A DNA stretch of 64,000 nucleotides from Mycobacterium sp. 1274761.0 (GTDB lineage: Bacteria > Actinomycetota > Actinomycetes > Mycobacteriales > Mycobacteriaceae). Shown one piece after another: positions 1 to 8,633 of this stretch. Made by a program: the position numbers and the translations under genes. The notes under the pieces were generated by a model, which was given only the letters and a program-made list of their open reading frames with translations, searched no databases and had not been told where the DNA came from. The stretch is taken from contig NZ_LZMC01000108.1 in the NCBI RefSeq assembly GCF_001668615.1, forward strand, positions 1-64,000, in the 5' to 3' direction. The stretch's first letter is position 1, and each line of letters opens with the position of its first letter.

Positions 1-2
1 CC

Positions 3-86
3 CCCTGCCACGGCTCCAGCGGCGAACGCGCCCAATGGTGGTGGTATGACCCCTTCGAACCCCAACCCCCACCCACCAACAACTAG
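3..86 (+). CDS. Possible C-terminal end of a protein cut by the window edge
   Basis: Frame 3 is open from the left edge to a TAG at 84-86. It gives a 27-residue tail rich in tryptophan and proline (CHGSSGERAQWWWYDPF then a proline stretch). The tail ends five bases before the stop of the convergent gene on the other strand, which is a typical spacing for two real 3' ends. The family cannot be fixed from so short a piece. A competing open frame (frame 1) gives a low-complexity Pro/Asn/Ala peptide and is less convincing. This call is an inference from frame and spacing only. Confidence 0.3.
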   Translation, partial: PCHGSSGERAQWWWYDPFEPQPPPTNN

Positions 87-90
87 GCGA

Positions 91-546
91 TCAGCGGTCA
101 GCTTCGGCCGCAGTTTCGAACATCAAAGCGTAGTCGCAATTGGCACAGGCCCCGAAAAACGACAGCTGCATGCCGCAGTCACAGAAGCCAGCATTTACAC
201 TGCGCACGCTCGCTTGGCCGAAGAGCCGGGCGTCGTCCACAACTTCAATTGGATGAGGCGTCTCTTCCCAGCCCCCCGCGCTCTTCCTCGCTTTCCTCTT
301 TGCGATCGGTGCGGCGTTCGCCGATTGAACTCTCGTTGGTCTGTTGGCCAGGAACTTGTTCTGAGGAGTCGTCCGCCATGCTGCGTTCCGTCATGCGGCA
401 TTGATTACCCCTGCGGTCGCGGTCGTAATAGAAAATGCTGCACGGCCGGAGCCGACCGAAGTCAGACGAACAGTTCGACGTTTGCCGCCCGAGGGTAGCC
501 GGGCCACATACACAAGTTCGTACGAAGAACGGATAAGCCTCGTCAT
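91..546 (-). pseudogene. Small cysteine-rich protein gene interrupted by an in-frame TGA
   Basis: Reading the minus strand from ATG at 544-546 gives 51 codons (MTRLIRSSYELVYVARL...) up to TGA at 391-393. The same frame then continues without a stop for 99 more codons to TGA at 91-93. The distal part looks like protein: it contains GWEETPHPIEVVDDARLFGQ and ends in a four-cysteine cluster (FCDC, then CANC ten residues later) that could bind zinc. No ATG or GTG lies in frame soon after the internal stop. I therefore read one gene of about 151 codons broken by a nonsense mutation. Codon use is less GC-biased than in its neighbours, suggesting acquired DNA. The family is not recognised. A sequencing error or a programmed stop cannot be excluded. 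Confidence 0.45.
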
Positions 547-644
547 GGTCCACCGTCGAGGTGAAGCTAGATGGTCGCTGTGGGTGCCCGACCGGCGAAA
601 TACAAGCGTCCAGTGATTGGCCGCGACGATGTCGCCGTGAAAGA

Positions 645-1439
645 TCACCCGCGTGGCGGCGCCTGCCTCCTGTATGGCCGCCATTGCCCTTCCGGCTGGG
701 ACAGCCGATCAGTGATCACTCGCAGAGTCTCCACATTGTGGCCATAGCCGAGATGGCTGCAGTGGACTTCCACATTCTCAGTCTCGGCGGCGGGCCTACT
801 GAGGCAGCACTGCCAGGCCACGATGCCGTCGGACTTGCTGTAGACGCAGGTGGTGGGAACTTGGAGAGGTTCCTCCCGCGCGATGCGCGCCGCCTCGGAT
901 ACCACATCGCGCGATTGCGAATTCCGATTGAGCAGGCGCCACATTCGCCAGGCATGGGTCGCTTGCTGGTTTCCGCGGATGGGCGAGCCAAGCGTGATGA
1001 CCATCCTGACGTCGTTCGGTTTGAGCCGGGCAACCTCGCGAGCGAAGATGCCGCCGGCGCTCCACCCGATAACACTGACCTTGCGGCCGTCGTTGTGTGA
1101 CCGGATGTAGTCCAGCCGCGCGGGCAACCGCTGGATCATGCTTGGGCGCACTCCGAGGTTGTAACCCAACCGCCAGTCATATGTGCGATATCCGAGTCTC
1201 CGCAGTAGCTGACGCAGAAACTGCGTCGACGGCGCGCCAGCGAGGAACCCGGGCAGCACCAGGACGGGATGTCCGTCACCCGTTGGCCAGCCCGTTAGGT
1301 CCTTGATCGCACGGCGGGCCGCCGCGAACTCGGCCATCGTGCGCCACTCGCGGGCCAATAATCCGTAACTCGGTGGCGCCGCCGCATCAGCGTCGGGCAG
1401 GTCACTAGCCGCGCGGCGCATCGAATCGTCTGCAGACAC
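645..1439 (-). CDS. Alpha/beta-hydrolase, lipase-like
   Basis: This 264-residue protein has the alpha/beta-hydrolase pattern. The nucleophile elbow GWSAGG puts the catalytic serine near residue 127. An acidic residue follows in YSKSDGIV, and a histidine in HLGYGHN near the C-terminus completes a plausible triad. An oxyanion-hole segment LPGFLAG lies near residue 62. There is no signal peptide, so it is probably cytoplasmic or peripherally attached. The GTG at 1437-1439 is the longest start; an in-frame ATG six codons later is an alternative. The family includes triacylglycerol lipases and esterases. The substrate is unknown. It stands alone between two decayed genes. Confidence 0.8.
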   Translation of the reverse strand: MSADDSMRRAASDLPDADAAAPPSYGLLAREWRTMAEFAAARRAIKDLTGWPTGDGHPVLVLPGFLAGAPSTQFLRQLLRRLGYRTYDWRLGYNLGVRPSMIQRLPARLDYIRSHNDGRKVSVIGWSAGGIFAREVARLKPNDVRMVITLGSPIRGNQQATHAWRMWRLLNRNSQSRDVVSEAARIAREEPLQVPTTCVYSKSDGIVAWQCCLSRPAAETENVEVHCSHLGYGHNVETLRVITDRLSQPEGQWRPYRRQAPPRG

Positions 1440-1522
1440 CTGACGGTTGTACCCGCTTCAGACCGGTTTGCCGCAGAGTGAGCGGCTTACCGGGGCTCCC
1501 GCCAGGGAAAACAGCTCCTGCA

Positions 1523-1936
1523 TCACCACGACGCTCGCCCCCGCTGCAGACTGCCTTCCACCGCGATGCGTTGATCATCGGGTACTTCCAACAGCTGATC
1601 GAGCGCTGTCGACACCTTCTTCATGTCGAAGATCGGCTGGTCCTTCGCCGCCTGCGACGTGAACGTATCGCGGTAGAACTCGAGCATCGGGTCGTTCGAG
1701 TTTCTCGTCGGAGGTGTGGTGAACGGATGCTTCTGCCGGTCGTACACCTCGGGAATCAACACGTCCTTCGTCGCTTCGCGCAGAACATGCTTCTCCCGAA
1801 TGCCTTTCACTTTCATGTTCACCGGCACGCGGGGCGCCGCTTCGGCCACCCGATGGTCCAGGAACGGCACCCGACCTTCGATCGAGTGCGCCATCTCCAT
1901 CCGATCGGCGAGATAGTTCAAGATGAAGTTCGGCAA
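1523..1936 (-). pseudogene. asnB: C-terminal remnant of asparagine synthetase (glutamine-hydrolysing)
   Basis: The minus-strand frame contains the diagnostic synthetase-domain segment ILNYLADRMEMAHSIEGR, followed by VPFLDHRVAEAA and REKHVLREA. Only about 140 residues of a protein normally over 600 residues long are left. The N-terminal glutaminase domain and the ATP-pyrophosphatase motif (SGGLDS) are absent. A TAA lies in frame five codons upstream of NFILNY, so the 5' side is broken there. The 3' end also looks shifted: a one-base change of frame near 1530 would extend it with a plausible VVVMQELFSLAGAP. The remnant is almost certainly non-functional. It indicates a deletion or replacement event between the flanking genes. 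Confidence 0.75.
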
Positions 1937-2068
1937 CAGCGTTTAGTCGCGCGGCGATCTCGTCGATGCGCTCCTCGCCCGTAGCTACTCGGATGACCAA
2001 CCTGAATCGGTCGTCTTCCGATGCTGTGATCCACTGGGCCGCTTCGCTGCATTCCGTAAGGTAGCGGC
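1937..2068 (-). other. Orphan coding-like fragment upstream of the asnB remnant
   Basis: The minus strand reads in one frame as AAQWITASEDDRFRLVIRV followed by ATGEERIDEIAARLNAVAEL, which has protein-like composition. It has no obvious start and runs out of frame into the asnB remnant. It may be the N-terminal stump of another gene fused to asnB by deletion. The family is not recognised. Confidence 0.25.
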
Positions 2069-2866
2069 ATGAAAGCGCCTTCACCGGAAGGAGACGCCGG
2101 CCACCGGGGGCTTCTCGGACGTCGACGGCTGCTGTGGCTGGCCGGCGCAGGTGGATTGGGTGCAGCGGCTGCGACTCTTGCCCCGAGATGGCTAGACGCC
2201 AACAGCGTTGCGGCCGCGCCCGCGATGCCACCCGCCGCGCCGGTGCCGGTGCCGGTGCAAACGCCGACGGCTGCTGCACCGTCGGGAGTCATGTTGTGCC
2301 GTGATGCGTGGGGGGCCAAACCACCGCTGCCTGGCGGGGTGACGCACAAGCTGAGCCGGATGACGCTCCATCACACCGGCGCAGTTCTCGGCGACAACGC
2401 CAACGCGCCCGGACGTCTCCGTCAACATCAGCGCCTGCACCAGGGCGAGCGCGGCTGGATCGATATCGCCTACCACGTCGGTGTGGACCGCAACGGAAAC
2501 ATCTATCACCTACGCGAGCCGGACCTGGTCGGGGATACCGCAACGGAATACAACCCCACCGGACACTTCCTTGTTTTATGCGAGGGGGATTTCGACCAGG
2601 AGGTCGCGACCCAAGAGCAGGTCAACAGCGCTGCGCTCGTATTCGCTTGGGCTGCTCAACGGTTCAACATTCCGACAGACACGCTGAGCGGACACAAGGA
2701 CTTTGCGGCGACGTCCTGCCCGGGCGCAGACCTCTACGCCTATCTCGCATCCGGAGACCTCAAGCGGCGCGTCGACGACATGGTGGCAGCGGGACCGGTC
2801 AGCCTTCAAGAGATTTGCGGCGAGGAAGCCCGCGAAAAGGTCGCGGCGATCGAGGCCGGCCAGTAG
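2069..2866 (+). CDS. Peptidoglycan-recognition/N-acetylmuramoyl-L-alanine amidase, Tat-exported
   Basis: This 265-residue protein starts with an arginine-rich stretch (RRRLL at 18-22) and a hydrophobic segment to about residue 50, a Tat-type signal. A proline/alanine linker leads into an amidase_2/PGRP domain. Zinc ligands are visible: LHHTG (His101/102) and SGHKDFAATSCPG (His209, Cys217), with the conserved IAYHVGV between them. The family cleaves the bond between N-acetylmuramate and L-alanine of peptidoglycan in the periplasm. Both metal-binding segments are present, so activity is expected. The ATG at 2069 gives a good signal peptide. It is monocistronic, with an SDR gene starting 24 bases downstream. 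Confidence 0.85.
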   Translation: MKAPSPEGDAGHRGLLGRRRLLWLAGAGGLGAAAATLAPRWLDANSVAAAPAMPPAAPVPVPVQTPTAAAPSGVMLCRDAWGAKPPLPGGVTHKLSRMTLHHTGAVLGDNANAPGRLRQHQRLHQGERGWIDIAYHVGVDRNGNIYHLREPDLVGDTATEYNPTGHFLVLCEGDFDQEVATQEQVNSAALVFAWAAQRFNIPTDTLSGHKDFAATSCPGADLYAYLASGDLKRRVDDMVAAGPVSLQEICGEEAREKVAAIEAGQ

Positions 2867-2890
2867 CGCTCCGTTCTGGCTTCGATCTGT

Positions 2891-3856
2891 GTGCCATCGG
2901 AGTCAGTCGCGGACGCGTATGTCCGGGCGTCCACTCGCGCCGTAGTCGCTCGTTTGCAGCACGCCCGTTCCGGGAAGCCGTCCCAGGTGAGCCTGACGGG
3001 GAAACTCATCGAGGCGGTCGTGAATCCGTCTCGCGTTTCCGACCCGCAACCTTTGCGGGAGGCCGTGGCCGGTACAACCGTCCTTGTCACCGGCGCATCC
3101 TTCGGCATCGGCGAGGCCGCCGCCCGCAAGCTCGCCGATGCAGGGGCGACGGTGCTCTTGGCGGCACGGTCGGCTGACAAGCTCGAGGAGTTGGAGACGA
3201 CGATCAGCGCGCGCGGCGGACACGCTGCGAGCTATCCGGGCGACCTCAGCGACGCGGACACCATCAATGCCCTGACGGCACGAATCCTCGACGAGCACGG
3301 TGCGCCGGACATCATCGTGAGCAACGCCGGTAAGTCGATCCGGCGATCGCTGCACGACCAGTACGACCGACCACATGATTTCGACCGCACCGTCGGCATC
3401 AACTATCTCGGCCCGATCCGGCTGCTACTCGGATTGCTGCCCGCGATGCGCGCGCGCGGCAGCGGGCACATCGTGAATGTCTCCAGCGTCGGGGTCCGCG
3501 TCCCGCCGGGTCCGCGGTGGGGGGCGTACCAGGCATCGAAGGGTGCGTTCGACATGTGGCTGCGCAGCGTCGCAGCCGAACTGCACGCCGACGGCATCGA
3601 CGTAACGACGATCTACATGGCGTTGATCCGTACGAGGATGATCGAGCCGACTGAGAGCTTGCGCAAGGTCCCTGGCCTGGATCCCGATCAGGCTGCCGAC
3701 ATTATCGCCAAGGCGATCATCGAGCGGCCGCGAACGATTGCGCCGTGGTGGTTGTGGCCAGCCGAGGTGGCCACCGTGCTGTTGCGGTCGCCGGTGGAGC
3801 GTGTGACTCAGGTATGGTACCGGCGCACAAGCGATTCCGAAACGCACCGCCGATGA
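2891..3856 (+). CDS. Short-chain dehydrogenase/reductase
   Basis: This 321-residue SDR has a 60-residue N-terminal extension before the Rossmann fold. The cofactor motif TGASFGIG is at 67-74, NAG near 145-147, and catalytic Ser198/199, Tyr213 and Lys217 lie in VSS and YQASK. The start is GTG at 2891. The stop overlaps the ATG of the following acyl-CoA ligase by four bases (ATGA), so the two are probably translationally coupled. The pairing suggests a role in fatty acyl or lipid-alcohol metabolism, for example reduction of an acyl-derived carbonyl. That is inference, and the substrate cannot be read from the sequence. Confidence 0.85.
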   Translation: MPSESVADAYVRASTRAVVARLQHARSGKPSQVSLTGKLIEAVVNPSRVSDPQPLREAVAGTTVLVTGASFGIGEAAARKLADAGATVLLAARSADKLEELETTISARGGHAASYPGDLSDADTINALTARILDEHGAPDIIVSNAGKSIRRSLHDQYDRPHDFDRTVGINYLGPIRLLLGLLPAMRARGSGHIVNVSSVGVRVPPGPRWGAYQASKGAFDMWLRSVAAELHADGIDVTTIYMALIRTRMIEPTESLRKVPGLDPDQAADIIAKAIIERPRTIAPWWLWPAEVATVLLRSPVERVTQVWYRRTSDSETHRR

Positions 3857-5421
3857 CCGAAAGCTTGGTGACGACGGGCTTGCGGGCGCTGTTTCGCTCG
3901 CGACTGTGGGTACCGCCGGGGCCGCTGGTGTTGCCGCGCTTTGTTCGTGAGGTGGCGCGGGGACGTGCGAACCTCGTCACGTTGATGGGAATGGCAGCGG
4001 CGCGGTGGCCTGACCGCGACGCGATGGTCGACGACGACGGCGCGATCACTTACCGCGAATTGCACTCGCACGTTGAATCATTGGCGACCTCGCTGCAGGA
4101 GCGTGGAGTGGGACGGGGCGGGGCGGTCGGAGTGCTGTGCCGCAACGGACGCGGCTTCGTGACCGCGGTGTTCGCGGCCGCGCTTACGGGTGCCGACGTG
4201 GTGATGCTGAACACCGAGTTCCAGAAGAAGGCTTTGGCCGACGCGCTGAGCTCTCACGAGATCGGGACGGTGATCTGTGACGCCGAGTTCGCCGAGCGCG
4301 CGAGTGCGGCAGGCGTAGGCGTCGTGGATGCGGCGAGTGATGCTGTTTCTAAAGGCAATTCGCGGCCATCGGTGAGGTCGGCGGGCCGTATCGTCCTGCT
4401 GACATCCGGCACGACCGGTACGCCGAAGGGTGTGCCGCGCAAACCCGAGATCGGGATGGCGTTGGGTATCGGGGCGTCGATCCTGGATCGTACGGGGCTG
4501 CGAATCGGCTCGCGGGTTGCGATTCCGGTGCCCATGTTCCACGGGCTGGGCTTCGGCATCCTGATCTTGACAATCGGCCTGGGCGGCACTGTGCTCACGC
4601 GGTCTCGCTTCGTGGCCGAAGCGGCGCTGGTTCAGGCTTCGGAGCACCGGGCCGAGGCAATGGCGGCGGTGCCGGTGATGCTAGCGCGGATCTTGGACCT
4701 CGACGACGAGGTGCGGGCACGAAATCCGTTGTCGGCGCTGCGAATCGTGATATCTAGCGGAGCCAGGCTCGATCCCACTCTGGCCAAACGATTTATGGAC
4801 GCCTATGGCGACATCATTTACAACGCCTATGGCTCGTCGGAGGTCGGCATCGGCGCCCTCGCGACGCCGGCGGATCTGCGCGAGGCGCCGGAGACCGTAG
4901 GCCGGCCGGTGGTCGGGTGCGCGGTACGGATCCTCGACGACGACGGCAAGGTGGTCGGCCCGGAACAAACCGGCCGGCTTTTCGTGGGAGGCGACCTGAC
5001 TTTCGATGCGTACACCGGCGGCGAGAAACGCGACGTCGTCGACAACATGATGGACACGGGTGACACCGGATACGTCGATACAGAGGGCCGCTTGTTCATC
5101 GTCGGACGGGCCGACGACATGATCGTTTCCGGCGGCGAGAACGTCTACCCGCGGGCCGTGGAGAATGCGCTCGCCGAACATCCCGACGTGGCCGACCACG
5201 CAGTGATCGGGGTGCCCGACGAGGACTACGGACAACGGCTTGCCGCGTTCATCGTGCCCCAAGATGGTGCCACCGTTGAGGAGGAACTCATCCGAAAGTA
5301 CCTGAAGGGCAAGGTGGCTCGATTCGAGCAGCCGCGCGATATCACGATCGTGAAGACGATTCCACGCAACCCGGCGGGCAAGGTTCTGCGAAACGAACTG
5401 GAACCCTCGGACCGCGAGTGA
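3853..5421 (+). CDS. Long-chain fatty-acid-CoA ligase (FadD family)
   Basis: This 522-residue adenylate-forming enzyme uses ATP and CoA to activate a carboxylic acid. The ATP-binding segment TSGTTGTPKGVPRKP, the YGSSEVG motif, DTGDTGYVDTEGRLF and the hinge VGRADDMIVSGGENVYP are all intact. The C-terminal catalytic lysine lies in RNPAGKVLRNEL. The ATG at 3853 overlaps the SDR stop; longer upstream in-frame starts would run through SDR coding sequence and are rejected. The linked SDR suggests a lipid pathway. It resembles the FadD12 type, but the specific orthologue is not certain, so no symbol is given. Confidence 0.88.
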   Translation: MTESLVTTGLRALFRSRLWVPPGPLVLPRFVREVARGRANLVTLMGMAAARWPDRDAMVDDDGAITYRELHSHVESLATSLQERGVGRGGAVGVLCRNGRGFVTAVFAAALTGADVVMLNTEFQKKALADALSSHEIGTVICDAEFAERASAAGVGVVDAASDAVSKGNSRPSVRSAGRIVLLTSGTTGTPKGVPRKPEIGMALGIGASILDRTGLRIGSRVAIPVPMFHGLGFGILILTIGLGGTVLTRSRFVAEAALVQASEHRAEAMAAVPVMLARILDLDDEVRARNPLSALRIVISSGARLDPTLAKRFMDAYGDIIYNAYGSSEVGIGALATPADLREAPETVGRPVVGCAVRILDDDGKVVGPEQTGRLFVGGDLTFDAYTGGEKRDVVDNMMDTGDTGYVDTEGRLFIVGRADDMIVSGGENVYPRAVENALAEHPDVADHAVIGVPDEDYGQRLAAFIVPQDGATVEEELIRKYLKGKVARFEQPRDITIVKTIPRNPAGKVLRNELEPSDRE

Positions 5422-5532
5422 TTACTCGCCGCCGCGTGCGTCGACGTGCCCGCTATGCGACTGGCTGCCAGGACTGCATCGTCGCTCTGAGTGCGCCGTA
5501 ACGTTCGCCACTGCTACTCCGAATACTGTTTC

Positions 5533-6168
5533 ATGGGGCCTATCGCCATGGCACCTCGTGTCCTCAGCCTGGCGGCCGCCGCGGTGCTCGCCGCGGTATT
5601 GATTCTTGCTCCGGCCGCGCAGCCCTTTTCGTCAGCGACGCTGATTCCGGCGGCATCGGCGGCATGCCCCGATGTCGAAGTGGTTTTCGCTCGCGGCCGA
5701 CAGGAGCCGCCCGGCGTCGGCGCGATCGGCGATGCGCTCGTCAATTCGCTGCGGTCCAAGGTGGCCCTGTCGGTGGGGGTGTATGGAGTGAACTATCCCG
5801 CCGACTTGGGTGCCGCCAGCGGCGCCAGCGATATGAGCTCCCACGTTCAGTCCATGGCACGAAGTTGCCCGAATACCCGCATGGTGCTCGGCGGGTATTC
5901 CTTGGGTGCGACGGCGGCTGATCTCATGACCAGGGCTAATCCATTGCCGCCGGATGTGAACCAGCACGTCGCCGCGGTCGCGTTGTTCGGTAACGGCGCC
6001 AAGCGACTCGGCCCGGCCCCCGCCTTCGCTGGTCGGACGATCGACCAGTGCGCAGACGGCGATCCAATCTGTGGGAGAGGTGTTAATTGGCCGTCGCATT
6101 TGCAGCCCTCATACCTCGGCTCGGGATTAGTGGATCAAGCCGCAAGCTTCATTGCCGGCAGGCTGTAG
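5533..6168 (+). CDS. Secreted cutinase-family serine esterase (Culp-type)
   Basis: A Sec-type signal (ATG at 5533, or the next ATG at 5548, then an Ala/Leu-rich core to about residue 40 and ASAAC) precedes a cutinase domain. The nucleophile motif is GGYSLGA. An Asp between paired cysteines (CADGDPICG) and a His in SHLQPSYLG complete the triad. Cysteines near the start and around the first SCP segment fit the conserved disulfides. Mycobacteria have several such Culps acting as esterases or lipases at the cell surface. Length is normal for the family. An earlier GTG at 5491 would give a poor signal peptide. It appears to be a single-gene unit. Confidence 0.88.
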   Translation: MGPIAMAPRVLSLAAAAVLAAVLILAPAAQPFSSATLIPAASAACPDVEVVFARGRQEPPGVGAIGDALVNSLRSKVALSVGVYGVNYPADLGAASGASDMSSHVQSMARSCPNTRMVLGGYSLGATAADLMTRANPLPPDVNQHVAAVALFGNGAKRLGPAPAFAGRTIDQCADGDPICGRGVNWPSHLQPSYLGSGLVDQAASFIAGRL

Positions 6169-6291
6169 CCGGCAGCCCTGGTAGGCGGGCAGATTGTCGC
6201 GATCGCAGCGGCCCGCGTCGGCGGTCGAGGTATTTCCGGCGAACGCCTTGACGAACGGTGACCAGTGAGTGAGATAGCGGGCTGGGACCGG
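6127..6291 (-). pseudogene. Decayed fragment with cysteine pair, antisense to the cutinase end
   Basis: One minus-strand frame reads as THWSPFVKAFAGNTSTADAG and then RCDRDNLPAYQGCRLQPAG before TAA at 6127-6129. It looks like the C-terminus of a secreted mycobacterial protein. A TGA lies about five codons upstream of its first coding-like residues, while coding-like residues (PPLIGDVLTGPS) continue upstream in another frame. This suggests a frameshifted remnant. It overlaps the cutinase 3' end by about 40 bases on the opposite strand. No start or family is identified. Confidence 0.3.
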
Positions 6292-6420
6292 TCAGCACGT
6301 CGCCGATGAGCGGCGGGACTCCTCCTGCTGCACTGGTGGCGCTACGTATGACCATCGAGACTGCGCAGGGATCGCCGCACCGGCGAGTTTTGCGAGTTCT
6401 CTAGGCTCGGATGCCGGCGC

Positions 6421-7107
6421 TCACCACCGCGCGGTGACATTGTCGGCGAGCTGCTTGGCGATCCGCACTGCCGAATCAGCCGGTTTGGCGCTGCACGTGT
6501 TGACGTCGATGATGATGTTGTTCCGGTGGGCCAGCGCACGCCCGCATCCCCACCCGGGGGCGGCGGCTTCCTGTTCGGTGGCGACGACGCTCAATATGCC
6601 GTCGGCGTTGGCGATCGGCCCGACCGTCCATCGCGTCCCGCTCTGCGTGTGGGTGTACTCGTGGCAGGCCGGCCACCGCTCGGCGGACTCCTTGAGGAAC
6701 TCGCCGGCTTTTTCGATGGTCGGGAACAACACCACCGCCTGCTTGAGATAGTGCGTGAACTTGTCGCCGTTGTTCAGGCTCTGATCGCGCTCCGCCCAGA
6801 AGCCGCTGTCGGCATAGACCGGCGCCTCCGCCGCGCCGTCGATAGCCAAGCACTCCGGTGGCGCCATCGTGGCGCTGTTGTCCGACATCGCCGACTGCTG
6901 ATTGGTGACCGCCATCCCCGTCGTCCCCATTGCGACGTTCACCTGGTCGGGGTTCAACAGCAACGGCGCGAGCTCCCGCTCCACGAGTGGCCGCGGAATC
7001 CTGGACGGGGTAGTGGTCGACGGTTCGGCGTTACCTACCGAGCTGGCACACCCGGCGATCGAGAGGCCGATGGCGGCAACCGCCAGTGCGAACGTTGGCT
7101 GGCGCAT
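6421..7107 (-). CDS. Lipoprotein with PknH-type extracellular sensor domain
   Basis: The start ATG at 7107 is fixed by a strong ribosome site (GGGGAGGTG, four bases away). It begins a lipoprotein signal ending in LSIAGC, so Cys19 is probably acylated. The 228-residue mature part resembles the PknH_C-like extracellular domain (PF14032 family) found in mycobacterial lipoproteins and in PknH. It has a ligand-fold core with paired cysteines (near PPEC, WPACHEY, GWGCGRA and VNTCSAK) expected to form disulfides. The family is thought to bind a cell-wall ligand; the ligand is unknown. No kinase gene is adjacent, so this is the free-standing form. Confidence 0.8.
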   Translation of the reverse strand: MRQPTFALAVAAIGLSIAGCASSVGNAEPSTTTPSRIPRPLVERELAPLLLNPDQVNVAMGTTGMAVTNQQSAMSDNSATMAPPECLAIDGAAEAPVYADSGFWAERDQSLNNGDKFTHYLKQAVVLFPTIEKAGEFLKESAERWPACHEYTHTQSGTRWTVGPIANADGILSVVATEQEAAAPGWGCGRALAHRNNIIIDVNTCSAKPADSAVRIAKQLADNVTARW

Positions 7108-7277
7108 GTGCACCTCCCCGTGCCCGTAGCTCCCGACTAATAAGTCTGGCGCGCCCCCGTCGCGCTGCTCAAGGACATCGTGCAGCAACTTCGCTGACTC
7201 GCGCGCGAGGCCGTCGGTGATTCCTCATAACGATGAACAACGCTTTTCGATAACGCCTTGGATTAACGTCACTGACC

Positions 7278-8633
7278 GTGACCACCTCGACGGAAGCCGA
7301 ACACCCGCAGTCGAGTCCTGCCGCGACCCGCAGGGCCATCTGGAACACGATCCGGGGATCGCTGGGCAACCTCGTCGAGTGGTACGACGTCTACGTCTAC
7401 ACGGTGTTCGCGCCGTACTTCGAGGGCCAGTTCTTCGACGAGTCGGAGAAGAACTCCACGGTCTATGTGTACGCGATCTTCGCCATCACCTTCGTCATGC
7501 GACCGGTCGGCTCCTGGTTCTTCGGGCGGTTCGCCGACCGGCGCGGTCGCCGGGCCGCGCTGACCGCCAGCGTCTCGCTCATGGCGGCATGCTCGATGCT
7601 CATCGCCCTGGTCCCGTCGCAGACCAGCATCGGGGGCGCCGCCGCCGTCGTCCTCATCCTCGCCCGTCTCCTGCAAGGCTTCGCCACCGGCGGCGAATAC
7701 GGCACCTCCGCGACCTACATGTCCGAGGCCGCGACCCGCGAGCGGCGCGGCTTCTTCTCCTCGTTCCAGTACGTCACGCTCATCGGCGGACACGTCCTTG
7801 CTCAGTTCACGTTGCTGATCATCGAGGCCGTGCTGAGCGAGGACCAATTGCGCGAATTCGGTTGGCGCATTGCCTTTGCCATCGGCGGCGTCGCCGCGTT
7901 GGTGGTGTTCTGGCTGCGCCGCACCATGGACGAGTCGCTCAGCGAAGAGGTGATCGAGGGCGTCAAGGCCGGCGAGGAGCCACAAGCTGGATCCGTGCGT
8001 GAACTGTTGACCCGCTACTGGAAGCCGCTACTGCTGTGCTTTCTCATCACGCTGGGCGGCACTGTGGCGTTCTACACCTACAGCGTCAATGCCCCGGCGA
8101 TGGTCAAGACCGCCTACAAGGGTCAGGCGATGACCGCCACCTGGATCAACCTGCTCGGCCTGATTTTCCTCATGTTGCTGCAACCCATCGGCGGGCTGAT
8201 CAGTGACAAGGTCGGCCGTAAACCGCTGCTCGTGTTCTTCGGCGTCGGTGGGCTGTTCTACACCTACCTTTTGATCGCATATCTGCCCGACCTGCGCTCG
8301 CCGATCGCGTCGTTCTTCCTCGTCGCCGGAAGCTACGTCATCCTCACCGGGTACACCTCGATCAATGCGTTGGTGAAGTCCGAACTGTTCCCCGCACATG
8401 TGCGCGCGCTCGGCGTCGGCGTCGGCTACGCCCTGGCCAACTCGATCTTCGGTGGCACCGCTCCGCTGATCTATCAGGCGCTGAAGGCCAATAACCAAGT
8501 GCCGCTGTTCATCGTGTACGTGACGGTCTGCATCGCGGTGTCTCTGGTCGTCTATGTGTTCTTCTTGAAGAACAAGGCCGACACTTACCTCGACAGCGAA
8601 CGCGGCTCAGCGTTTCGGCGCTCGTCCGTTTAG
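7278..8633 (+). CDS. MFS transporter, metabolite:H+ symporter (KgtP-like)
   Basis: This 451-residue protein has twelve predicted membrane segments. It carries the MHS-subfamily opening (GNLVEWYDVYVYTVFAPYF), the cytoplasmic-loop motif GRFADRRGRRAAL after TM2, and FATGGEYGTSATYMSE in TM4. The second half repeats the loop motif as DKVGRKPLL. Members take up dicarboxylates such as alpha-ketoglutarate, citrate or related compounds with protons. The exact substrate is not readable. The GTG at 7278 follows an untranslated stretch with no clear promoter. It is a single gene whose end overlaps the convergent mmpL by four bases. Confidence 0.88.
   Translation: MTTSTEAEHPQSSPAATRRAIWNTIRGSLGNLVEWYDVYVYTVFAPYFEGQFFDESEKNSTVYVYAIFAITFVMRPVGSWFFGRFADRRGRRAALTASVSLMAACSMLIALVPSQTSIGGAAAVVLILARLLQGFATGGEYGTSATYMSEAATRERRGFFSSFQYVTLIGGHVLAQFTLLIIEAVLSEDQLREFGWRIAFAIGGVAALVVFWLRRTMDESLSEEVIEGVKAGEEPQAGSVRELLTRYWKPLLLCFLITLGGTVAFYTYSVNAPAMVKTAYKGQAMTATWINLLGLIFLMLLQPIGGLISDKVGRKPLLVFFGVGGLFYTYLLIAYLPDLRSPIASFFLVAGSYVILTGYTSINALVKSELFPAHVRALGVGVGYALANSIFGGTAPLIYQALKANNQVPLFIVYVTVCIAVSLVVYVFFLKNKADTYLDSERGSAFRRSSV

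Noticed and set aside
391..393. Reading the internal TGA as selenocysteine
   Set aside because: No SECIS-like hairpin was recognised directly after it, and the surrounding residues (NAA-stop-RNAAW) do not resemble a redox motif.
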